Below are positions 33,401 to 45,400 of a stretch of DNA of 46,902 nt, one piece after another. The translations under genes were made by a program, and so were the position numbers. The notes under the pieces were generated by a model. That model was not told the origin of the DNA. It saw only the letters and a list, made by a program, of their open reading frames with translations, and did not search any database. The stretch comes from Paludibacteraceae bacterium (GTDB lineage Bacteria > Bacteroidota > Bacteroidia > Bacteroidales > Paludibacteraceae), in assembly GCA_017479885.1 (NCBI GenBank), contig JAFVBR010000040.1, forward strand, positions 1-46,902, read 5' to 3'. How positions within the stretch are numbered: position 1 is the stretch's first letter; the number at the start of each line of letters is the position of its first letter.

Positions 33401-36400
33401 CATACTCTACCTCATACGAAGCCAGCGGAGTGTTGTCATAGTTGACGAAGTTGATGGTGTATTTGTTTACAACCCGCTCGAACTGAGCCTTGTAGGTTGC
33501 AGGACCACTGACAGCGACAACGTCATTGTCCCAACCGGTGAAGTTGTAGCTGTACTGGTCATCGCCCGTGCGTGTTGCCGCAGGCTCAACAGGAGTAGCA
33601 CCATATTCGTATTCCTCACTGGAGAGAACAGCATCGTTGTAGTTGAGGAAGGTGATGGTGTACTTGCGAACGGTAGAAGTGTAGGTTGCAGTGTAAGTTG
33701 CCTCACCTGTTACCTCTGCCAACTCAGGAGTCCACTTGTCGAACTCATAAGTGTATTGTGCATCCTGCTCTTTGGTAGGTGTTGCGCCTGTGTATGCAGG
33801 CATTGTGCCGTACTCTACCTCAGTCTTCTGCAACTCCGTACCGTTATCGTTCAAGAAACGTACAGCATACTTGTTCACTGTCTCGGTGTAAGTGGCAGTG
33901 TATGTCACATCACCCGTTACAGCGCTCACCTCAGGTGTCCAAGCCTTGAACGTGTAAGTGTATTGAGCGGTTGCTGCCTTGGTCGGGGTCTCACCCGTGT
34001 ATGCAGGCATTGCACCATACTCTACGTTCTCGTCCTTCTTCAGTTCTGCACCGCCTTCATTTACCCAGGTTACAGTGTAAGTGTTCTTGGTTGAAGTGAA
34101 GGTTGCCTTGTAGGTAGCTTCGCCTGTTACGGCAACTACCTCAGGAGTCCAACCTGCGAAGGTGTAAGTGTACTCGGCGGTTGCAGCCTTCACTGCATCA
34201 GCATGCGTCGGAACAACGCCGTACTCTACCGTGCTCTGGTCTATCTGACTGTCATCGTCGTTAAGCCAGGTGATGGTGTAGCTGTTCTTCTCTGCGGTTA
34301 CCACTGCCTGATAAGTAGCATTGCCACTGACGGCCACTACCTCAGGTGTCCAACCGGTGAACGTGTAAGTGTACTCGGCTGTGTTCTCTGGAACGATGGC
34401 GGCATGTGCAGGAGTCTCACCCCATGCTACCTGAGTCGTCTCTACGAAGTTGCCGTCCTTGTCGTTCCAAGTGATGTCGTACATGTGAGGTGTCTCATCG
34501 TACAAGGCGGTGTAGGTGACATTGGCTTGTGCTGTTGCCACTACATCCTTGTCCCAGATTCCCTTCCATGTGTATATCTTGGCATCGGTGGTTACGGTCT
34601 GCACCTCGGTCGGAACAGTGACTGCGGCATCCTTCTCAAGTTTCTGTACTTCGATGATGTTGTTGCCGTCTCTGTCAACGAAACTGATGGTGTACCACTC
34701 TACCTTATTGAACAATGCCACAAGGGTTACATCTGCTCTTAGTTTCAGGTTCTCGTCGAAGGTCACTGCCTCGTCGGTGCCTTCAACTGCCCAACCTGCA
34801 AAGTAGTAGTTGTAGGTCTCGTCAGATGCCTTGGTCGGGTCGGTTGCGGGCTTGGTGATTACAGTGCCGTAGTCGGCTGTCTGTGCCTCACCGTATGCCT
34901 CATCGTCAACCTTGAACGATGCGGTATATTGGTTAACCGTGCTGCTATACTGAGCCGTGTAGGTCACGTCGTCTGTTACCTTGGTCTCGGCAGTGATAGC
35001 AGGCTCCCATCCGGTGAAAGTGTAAGTATATTCAGCCGTTGCTGCCTTCTCCGGGTCGGCAGGCTTGATGTCGTTTACAAGAGTACCGTAGGGTTGCTCG
35101 GCCTTAACCACATTCTCGGCACCATTGTCAAGCACGAAGGTTACAGTGTACTTGTTGATGGTGAATGTACCCGTAATCACAAGATTCTCGGCCGGCATCG
35201 TTGCAGGTATGGTCTCTACCCAGCCGCTGAACGTGTAACCCTCTTTCTCAGGAGTTGTGCGAGCCGTTACGGATGCACCATAGTTGTAGGTCTCCACCTC
35301 ACCATACTGCTCGCCGTCAACCTTATAGGTGATGGTGTAGGAGTTAACGGTGTACGTACCGGTGAAGGTCAGGTTCTCGGCGGGCATCGTTGCAGGCTCT
35401 TCTGCATCCCAACCGCTGAAGGTGTAACCCGTCTTCTCCGCAGGTGTGTACTTCGTTACTTCTGCATTGTAGTTGTATGTCTTCACTACATCTTCCTCAC
35501 CGGCTACCTTGTAAGTAATGGTGTAGGAGTTGATGGTGTACTGAGCTGTATAGGTTGCAGCAGCAACAACTTCGGTAGCCTCATCGATATCAGGACTCCA
35601 ACCGGTGAAGGTATAACCTGTCTTCTCGGGGTCAGCAGGTTTGATGTCGCTAACCTTGGTGCCGTAGTCTGCGTTCTCAACCACATCTGCTTCGCCATTG
35701 TCAAGAACGAAGGTGATGTCGTACTTGTTGACGGTCGAACTGTAGGTGGCAGTATAAGTTGCGTCAGCATTGATGATAGTCTCAGCGGTGAGTGTTTCGC
35801 TGCCGTTCTTCCAACCGTCGAAGGTGTAAGTGTATTGAGCGGTGGCAGCCTTGGCAGGTCCGTCAGGAACGGTGATGGTAGTGCCGCACTCAACATTGGT
35901 GAGCTTCAAGCCTTCCACTTCTTCTCCGCCTTCATTCAGGAATGTTACGATATAGAAACGTTTCTCAAACTCGGCACTTACGCTCACGTTGCCGCGAGGC
36001 ATCATGAACTTGCCGTCGGTAACGGTCACATCGTTCTCGCCGTTCTTCACGCTCAGGGTCTTCAGCTGATAGCAGTCGTCAGCAGGAGTGATGGTGAGGG
36101 TAACCTCGTCACCTTCGCCTGCTGTCTGAGGTTCTGCACTTACAGCGCCGTTCAGTATGCCGTCAGCCACGGTTATAGTGTACTGCTTCTGAGTGAATTC
36201 ACCAAATGGGAAGAGTTCAAATGAAGTGTTATCAACATCCAAAATAGCACGGAAGCTATACTCTACTTGCTTGAGAGAATTGAGCTCAGCCAAGGTATTA
36301 TATAGTTGCAAGTCGCCAAATACATAGTACTTGCCACCATTGATAGTAACCGCTTGCTCTGTCAGTTGTACATATTGTGCTTCTGTTACTGTTTCAGGTT

Positions 36401-39400
36401 TCTCTGTTAGCATAGTGGCTGCAGGAAGAGCAGATGCTTCTCCGGCAACAGGTATTGCTGTTGGAACAAGTTCTATGCGATTGCGATGTGTCTTATAAGT
36501 ACCAATAATACCGGTCAGTTTTGTGCCTTCTGCATATGCAGAGCTTATATAAGTATTCCCATTATCGTAAAGCATTATAATAGCAGTACCATCGGTAACG
36601 TATGTTGTCTGATAGTTAGATGATTGAGCTATTACTTGAACCTCAGTACCTATTGCAGTTGCAGTCTCTGGTTTACCATTAACAAAGTCGCGCAAGGTGT
36701 AAATGCGGAAGGTAGCGTTGACGGTCACTGCCTCGGCTGGCATTGTGAAGGTATTGTCAGCTACCTCTACAGCCTCACCGCCTGCGGTCTTGGTGACGGT
36801 CAGTGTGTTGAGTATGTAGCCTTCAGCAGGAGTTACGGTGAGAGTTACCTCCGAACCTGCACCTGCTTTCTGTTTGTTAGCTGTAACAGTACCATGTTCA
36901 ATACCGGTGGTGATTGTGATGTCATACTTCGGAACATTTACGAATACTGCTGTCACGGTGATTGCCGAAGCAGGCATCGTGAAGTTGTATTCTGCATCGT
37001 AGGTTATCTCGTTGCCGGCAGCATCGGTGATAGCGAGCGACTGCAGGTCGTAGTCATCACTTGCGTATGCGACAGCGAGCTGTGCATCCTGACAAGCGGT
37101 CAACTCTGTTGCACCACCTGCTACGCTTACAGTATTGCCGTCAGCACCTGCATTGGTGATGTCGAAGGTGACAGCGTACTTCTTCTCCTTCACTGCATAT
37201 TCTGCACCATTAAATTCTATAGTAGAAGCATTATACTTGTAGATTTCACCTATAGCTTCAACGTATGCACCTACAACCACATCTTCAGTTACAGTAACAC
37301 CATAAACCTCAAATGTCTTTATTGCTTCGCAATCATCGCTGAGCCAGAACAAGTTAGAACTAATATTGTTCACATAACCTCCTACTACATATTTTCCATC
37401 CGCAACAGTTGCTTTATTTGCGAGATCTGTTGTGAGAGCTACTGCCTCGGAAGGTTTCAGAACGGTTGTCCTGACTATAACGTTTCGTGTCGCAAATGCT
37501 GTTTCGTTTGCACGAGCGGTAATGGTTGTCGTGCCTTCTTTCAGCACTTCAGTGATAACACCTGTTTGAGCATTAATCTTGACAATAGTTTCATCCTGAC
37601 TGCTCCATGTGATTTCATCGGTTGCAGTAGTAGGGTCAAGAGTTGCAGAAAGTGTCGGATAAGTGTTCTTGTACATTTCAAGCACAAGGTCACTTGTTTC
37701 CATCACAACACCTGTTGCAGGAGTCAGTTCCTTCACCTCAAGCGAGAGAGCCACAGTGGTCGTCACAGTGAGGTTCTTCTTGTCCTTGGCTGTGAGGGTA
37801 AGGGTTGCATTGTAAGTACCGGCAACCGAAGCGTTATAACTTACGGTGAGTTTACCTCCGGCGACTTCGGTATTGGAGAATACGGAAGCGCCTTCACCTG
37901 TAATCTCTGCGGTGATGGCAGTGCGCAGGTTCTCGGCGGTGATGGTCAGTTCCTCGCTGCCGGTGAGTGCAGTACCGGTGTAGAGTTGAGTACCGAAATC
38001 AACCGATGCGGGTTCTGCGGTAAGGCCGCCTGCATTCGGATCAGATGCTTTTGCGTAGAATCCAAGAACCTGATCTTTAATATTTGTAGCATTCGTAGCA
38101 GTATAGCAACGGAAATCTTGTGCATTATATACACCCAAATAGCGAGCCATGGTAGCCGCTTTCAGATACGGATTGCCGTTGGCATCATCCTCAAATGTAA
38201 AGTACTTGGTGTCCCCGGTATTGATGCGTACTCCGTTGTTTGTATCTGTCATTACCAACCATTTGGTTGCATCACCATTAGGAGTGAACATGTAACCATT
38301 AGTTGCATCTTTGACAACATTCCACAACAGGTTAGCAGCTACAGGTGCTGCGATTGTATTATCAACAACCGTAACAGCCGTTGCAGCAGGAGCGGCAGAA
38401 GCATCATTCGGCATTGCATAAGTTCCGGCATTGGTACCACCTCTTGTTATTGCTATAACAAACTCCTGACCTTCTGCAATATCGTCAATGTCGGTCAGTA
38501 CATAGCCATCTGCTACAGGAGCACCTACTACGATTGTCACTTGTGCTGTCTTGCCGTTGGCAGTGGTAGCAGTAGCCGTGATTTCGCCTGTCTTGAGTGC
38601 GGTGATATTGCCTTCCGCATCAATGCTAACGACCTCATCCAAGCCACTCCATGTGACAGTCTTGTCAGTGGCATCCGAAGGAGTATAAATCACTTCTATT
38701 GTGGTGGTGCCATTAACATCAAGATAGATATAATCCTTATCAAGTATGATAGTCTCTACTGCTATTGCCGTTGACGAAACGGTAACCGTGCACTCGGCTT
38801 TGAGTTCGCTGTTCTCCTGCGAGGCGACTGTGATGACGGTTTGTCCTTCGCCCACAATGGTCATGAGACCGGTCTGGTCGATGGTAGCCACAGCAGGAAC
38901 AGATGATGTCCATTCTACAGCAGGATTCAATGCATCTGCGGGTGCAACCACCACTTCGAACTGATAAGTAGCGTCATCTGTTGATAGCGAGAGAGCAGTG
39001 CCTACGCCGGTGAGCGATACGCTCTGTACGGCTATAGCCTCAAACTCAGCACTTACCGTCACTGCACTTGCAGGCATCAGGAATGTGTATTGGTTGGTCT
39101 GTCCTTCCACAGTCTCGCATGTAACGGTATTCTCCGAAGCATCTTTGACAGCAAGTGTGTTAGCCTTCAACTGATAGTGAGTGGCAGGTGAGACGGTAAG
39201 TGTAACCGTTGTGCCCTCCGCAACATCTGTCATCGGGTCAGCCGTAACAGCACCATTGGTCATTTCTGCAATCGAAACAGCATACTTGGGCAGTTCCTCA
39301 AACTCTGCAGTAATAGTAACTGCGCCCTCCGGCATAGTGAACTTACCATCGGTTACCTCAATTGCTGCACCGGTAGTAGTGCGTTTCACTGCAAGTGTGC

Positions 39401-42400
39401 CGGCTTTCAACTGATAACCTGTAGCAGGAGTAACAGAAACTTCTACTCGGTATCCTGCAGGAGCAGCATCCTCAACATTGATAGTACCATTCTCTGCCAC
39501 ATGAGTAATAGCATAGCAAGCAGCCTTGGTGTAGAAACTCAGAGCTTGACCTGTGATGTTGGAATTGATACTTGTGTAGCAACGTACATCCTGTGAGTTG
39601 TAGATTCCAAGATAACGACTTGTAGCAGTATTGTATAGGTAATCATCTTTTATTTCAAATGCCTTATTAGCATTTGTGCCTACACGTACACCATTGTTAG
39701 TATTTGTGCAATAGAGCCAACTTTCAGTTGTTCCATTCGGATAGATAGTGTAACTACCTTCATCACTTGCTATATTCCAAAGGATATTTGCGTTGTCTGT
39801 ATTAATATAGCCGTTAGTAACGGTTAAAGCAATAGCTGCAGGAGCAGAGCCTGTACCGTTATTAGTAGTTATACCATAATATGCACTTCCTTTCTCCCAT
39901 ACGATAATCACCTCATCTGTTGCTGCAATATTCGCAAGGGTTGTTGATTTATAGAAGTCGCAATCAACGGTGGTTTCTGCCGGTGCAGTTGCCTTGAAGG
40001 TAACGGTAACGGTTACATTCTCGGCGGGCATGAGGAAGGTGTAAGCGTCTTCGCCTTCAACAGCAGTCAGAGTGAGACCTGCAACATTGGTGGTTATCTC
40101 GTCCAACTCATAACCTGTCTCGGCAACATACTCAACCTTGACAGTCTTGCCTTCAACAGCTGATTCAGGAGTTGCTATAACAAGACCCTGCTCCGAGTTG
40201 TAGGTCGTGGTGACTGTGAAGAGCTGGTTGAATACAGCACTTATAGTCACGTTCTCGGCGGGCATGAGGAACTCGGCACTGCCGTTCTCGTCGTCGATAA
40301 GGGTAACATCGTTGCTGATATCATTATTATCTGCATCCAGAACTTTCAGACCACCGAACTCATAACCTGTGGCCGCCTCGTAGAGAACTTCCACTTCTGC
40401 ATCCGTTTGTGCATAAGTGTTGACCATGAGTTCACCCTCACCGGTCTGTTGTGTTTCGATGAAATAGTAAGCAAGGCGGGTATTGGAAGAACCAACCTCG
40501 TATGCTACTGCTATATCCTTGGATCCTTCTGCATAGGCAAGCAGGATATTCATATTTACGGTAGCACCCTCGGTAAACGTTTCTGTCGTGGTATATGTTG
40601 CACTACGCAATGCCACTACATCCGTCATACGAATGAAGTCTCCGTCCGCAAATTTAATCTGTGGAGCTCCATTGCAGAGGTCACCACTTGCCTCTACCGC
40701 GATTGTCAGAGTCTTGTCAGCATTGCGTGTGATTGAATACAGAGCAATCAGCTCGTTGCCGCCGCATACACCACCGGTGGTTGTAAACTCTGCTGCACCA
40801 TAGAATGTGACAGGTGTGAGAACAACGGGTTCGGTTACTGTCACTGCGCAGGTGGCGGTGTAGTCGGTTCCTTCTACCGTTATCTTGGCAGTGATGTTGG
40901 CAGTACCTGCTGCAACGGCTGTCACGAGACCTGCATCACTTACGGTAGCCACTGCAGGAGCATCGCTCGACCAATCAATGGTGTAAGAGTCAACATTCTT
41001 GACTGTAGCCGTCAGCGTCTCTGTCTCACCCTCCTCAAGTGTAAGGGTGATCTTGCCCAGTTCAATAGTAGGAGTGGTCGGACAAGCAAGTGTCACAGGA
41101 ATAGAGATGTTAGAAACCATTCTGTTTCCTGCCATATCTACCTTGTGCCACAAGAGATTATTTATAGTAAATGTGGTATTAGCACCATATTCATAAGTAA
41201 TCTTTGCTTCTGCAAGTGCATCGCCATTGCCATCACCAACTGATTTATTTCCAAGTGGCGACTCTACCTGTATCCAGTTTATGCCCTTGGGATTTTCACT
41301 TGCATCGGCGACAATGACATCAATGCCGTCAGCACCGTTATTTGTTATAGTAAGATATATTTCAGAACCTGTCTCTGCACTGTTAAATGCATGATATACC
41401 AGTTCCTCGCAGTATTTCTTCACAGCTTTGAATACTGCACTTACGGTGATACCGTCTGCCGTCATGGTAGTGGTATTGCCGTCTATCTTTGCTCCGTCAA
41501 CTGTGAAGTAGTCAAGTTCATAGTCGTCTGCGGGAGTAGCGGTAAGGGTGACGGTGGTACCTATAATGCCGCTCATCGGGTCTGCTGCTACAGTACCATG
41601 CTCGGGTTGGGTGATTGTCACGTCATATACCGTAAGGTCGGCAGCAGTCTTGAAGGTTGCTGTCACTGTGGCAGCACCTTCGGGCATTACAAATGTGTAG
41701 GTAGTGCCGGCTGTAACGGTAGTGAGTTCAACAGCACCATCGTTAACCATGATTGTCTCAAGTTCCTTGCCGGCAGCAGGAGTCACGGTAAGAGTGACGG
41801 TGGTGCCTGCCTGGGCAGTCAGCTTGTCGGCAGTAACCGTACCATCCTCCGTGTCAACACCTGTGATTGCAAACCAAGTATGTGCAGGAACTGTTGCACA
41901 GAGTTCTGTTTCAGCGATTGAGATATTGCCGGTATCCCATCTGCCATTAGGATCCGTAGCCATACTTGTCGTATGCCAGTTTACAGTCAGTGTCAGGTTG
42001 TCAAGGCTTGCAAGTCCTGTATAATCAACAATACCCTCTATCTCACCTGCGCCGACAGTGCCTTGGTCTTTGCCTACTCCATTCAGAATGACTGTCATGA
42101 AGTCAATAACCGTACCGGTATTGTTCGGAGCGACTTTTACGCGGATACTGCTGTCATCCACCTTGGCAACAGTAAGCAGTATGCGTCCGTTGGCATCACC
42201 AAACTCAGCATTGCCCTGATGACCTGTAGCGAAGTCACAGTAGGTAATCCCGCATTTCTTCACCTCATAATAGGTCTTGCCGTCATACTCATTGTATGCG
42301 CCTGCATACTGATAGCAGTTGCCGTCAACAAGAGCGTAGTTTTCATCGGCGTTGCCGACTGTGATATTGCCGGTTTGACCTGTAGAGCCATTGTTGAAGA

Positions 42401-45400
42401 GGATTCCTGTTCCTGAATAGCAGGTTGTAAGAGTAACAAGATATTCACCATCGGTTGCTGTCAGTTGCTTGCCGGGCCAAGCCTCTTCAAGTATATTGCC
42501 TTGCGAGTTCCATGCCCATAGATATACATTCTCCCATGCATCTGGTTTTCGGAATGTGATATTGTATGTCCCGCAATCAGTTTTTTCAACAAACGATTCA
42601 GTGAAAGTAGATGCAAGCCAGTATCTGAAAGTAATGTTGTAGGTGCCTGCCTCGGGAAGAATGACTGAGTAGTTGTTGTCGCTATCATCAGGATTGCCTT
42701 TCCAAGCAGCTGCCGAGCCATATTCCTCTACAACAGTTTTGAACTCAATGGTTGTTGCATCAGTTATTACGATACCTGCCAAAGTGACCGAAGCACTGAG
42801 ACCATCGTCAGCCAGAGTCATTGTTTGGGCAGCAAGATTCTCGGAATAAGTCCAAGTGGGAGCATTGGCGGTTACATTAGCCGCTGTTGCCTCGGTAGGT
42901 GCACCTGCTATTATATATATGGGTGCCACATAGTCACCAGTCTTGGTAGGAGTAGCGGTAGTAGTAATAGTTTTGTCAGTGGTATTGATTTTTGTCGGAT
43001 CAGCAGTGATGACAACGGTGTAGAGACCATCTTCATCGACAGACATAGTGAAGTTATTACCAATGTTCTCGGGGTCACTATACCACTCATCGTCAAGCAC
43101 TATCTTGTATTGCAGTCCTGATGCTTGAGCGATATTCAAACCTTCGATAGTAGCGGTATATTTGCCGTCCTCGCCGAGAGTCATAGCATTGGTGGGTTGC
43201 CAATTGCTACCCGACTGATATGCACTGAGAGCTACAAAGTAGTCTTGAGCAAAGAGTGCCTTCACGGTTACAGGGTATGCCGGCATCGTGAATGTATTGC
43301 CTGCGGCTATAGTTACTACCTTTTCTTCATTCTTTTCATTGAGGTATGTAACCTTTAGCGTTTGCAGGTGATAGTCAGACGATTCAGGAGTAGCTGTCAG
43401 TGTGATAGTTTCACCTTTAGCAGCCTTTTGTATGTCAGCAACAACTGTTCCGCCTGTAGTCTCAGCAATTGTCACTACATAGGGGCGAACCACAGCAATC
43501 GGCTCGTCTATCATCAACTGCTTGAAGACAAGAGTACTCTTGTCAGGACAAGCCAGACGTATTACAACATCTTCTGTTGCTGTATATGTATATAATGAAT
43601 CGGTATGCTTGACAACGTCGGCAGAACCAATCTTAACATTCACACCACTTGGTATGTTACCAAACTTGGCATTCAGTGTGCTACCATTCTTAAGAAGCAA
43701 CTCAATATAAGCCGTAGCCATTTTTGTCTTAAGTCCTAAGAAAGCCTCATTCTGGAAGACTTTTTCGGCAGCAAGAGAGTCAAGTTCATTCAAATCAGCA
43801 TACTCATAACCTTTGGTTGTAAGGACTTCCTTGAATGCAGCAGTTTGCTCAAACACCTTTTTCTCCTTTGTTCCGCTACCATTATCCAATATCCATTGCT
43901 CTATGTTGATGGATTCTGCATATTTGGCAGTCCACTTGCCGTAAAGCGGAGTGTTGGCAGTGATGATGAGAGCCGTCATGTCAGCCACCTTGTTTGCCTC
44001 GGCAAGGTCGCTGTCGGTGTACCAACCGTCGAAAGTGCAGTGAGCACGGGTCTGGTAGTTAGCATAGTTTTGCGGAGCAGTGCCTGCTGCCACGGTCTCT
44101 GTACCCAACTCAGTTGCACCGTCATAGTAGGTAACCGTCCACGATGAGAGTTTGTCGGCAGTGATGGTGTAGGTCACGCCGTCAATCTCAGCCTGTGCCT
44201 GCCATTTGCCACTCACTTCTTCAGCGGTGACTTTGATGTTCTTGTCGGTTGACTTGGTGGTGTTGTCCTCATAAGTGATGAGGGTATTCTGTGTGAACAC
44301 TACCTCAGGAGCCGTTGCCGATGCTGCCACTGCAAGGGTCTTGTCTGCCTGCAGTGTCGCCAAGTCTTCAGCACTCAAGACAGTGCCGTCAACACTCACA
44401 CCCTTCAAGGTCACCACGGTGGAGAGAATGTCCTTCTCGGCTGGACGGACTACCTTAATGGCACCTATTGTATATGAACTACTTGTACCTCTACGAACAT
44501 ATAATTTATTTACACTAATGTTAGCAGGTACTATAGCATATCCTATATTGGCACTTCCCTTAGCTGTGGCATTGGTATTCAAGTCGGAAATTATATCTTC
44601 TGTACCTTGAGTTGTACCAAAATCCCATGTGCCATAACCACTGACATAAATGGTATCACCTTCTTCTATCGTTACATCAGTAGATATCTCAAGATACAAG
44701 GCATTTCCTCCTGACTTTATACCACTACCTTTCATATCATCTGGCACAGTGGTTACATAAGTCAACCCTTCAGTTGACCAAGATTTACTTGTATCTGTTG
44801 TTTTAAGTGCAACCGTACCACCAGTTGCATTGATAACAGCATCCGTAGTCTTTGTCCCATCTGATTTCCAATAGAATATCGTCTGTGCGGCGGCATTGAC
44901 TTTGAGGGTGAAGGCTTCGGAGGGTACCCATGTTGGGGTGTCGCCTTCTTTGTTGAAGTCGTTGCGTGCTTTCACTACATACTCATAAGTGCCTTTAATG
45001 GAAGCCGTGAACGTATAGGTGTCTTCGTCTGCACCTTCTATCTTCACGCCGTCAACATACCACTCATACTCCGTAGCATTGGCAGCTGTAGCAGTAAGTG
45101 TCACCGATGTACCCTGACTAACAGGCGAGGTCACGTTTGCACTGATAGTTGCAGCAGTAACAGGTGTTGCCTCGCTGACGATGATAGTGATTGTCTTCTC
45201 CACGGCGCAGATGCCGTTGGTCTCATCGGCGGCCTGCGTGGCCGTGACGGTATAAGTGCCGGCTGCAGTAGCAGTGAACTTGCCGGCATCAATGCTTGCG
45301 TCGGTAGTAACAGCATCACCTTTCTTTATAGTGTAGGTAACGGCATTCTCATTAGTAGAAGTGAAAGAGAGTGCGACCTCATCACCTACGTATGCTGTTT

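Noticed and set aside
36624-38774. 716-codon plus-strand frame, and another at 34929-36224, opposite the giant gene
   Set aside because: Same shadow effect. Composition is unnatural (very Cys- and Ser-rich) with no recognisable family.
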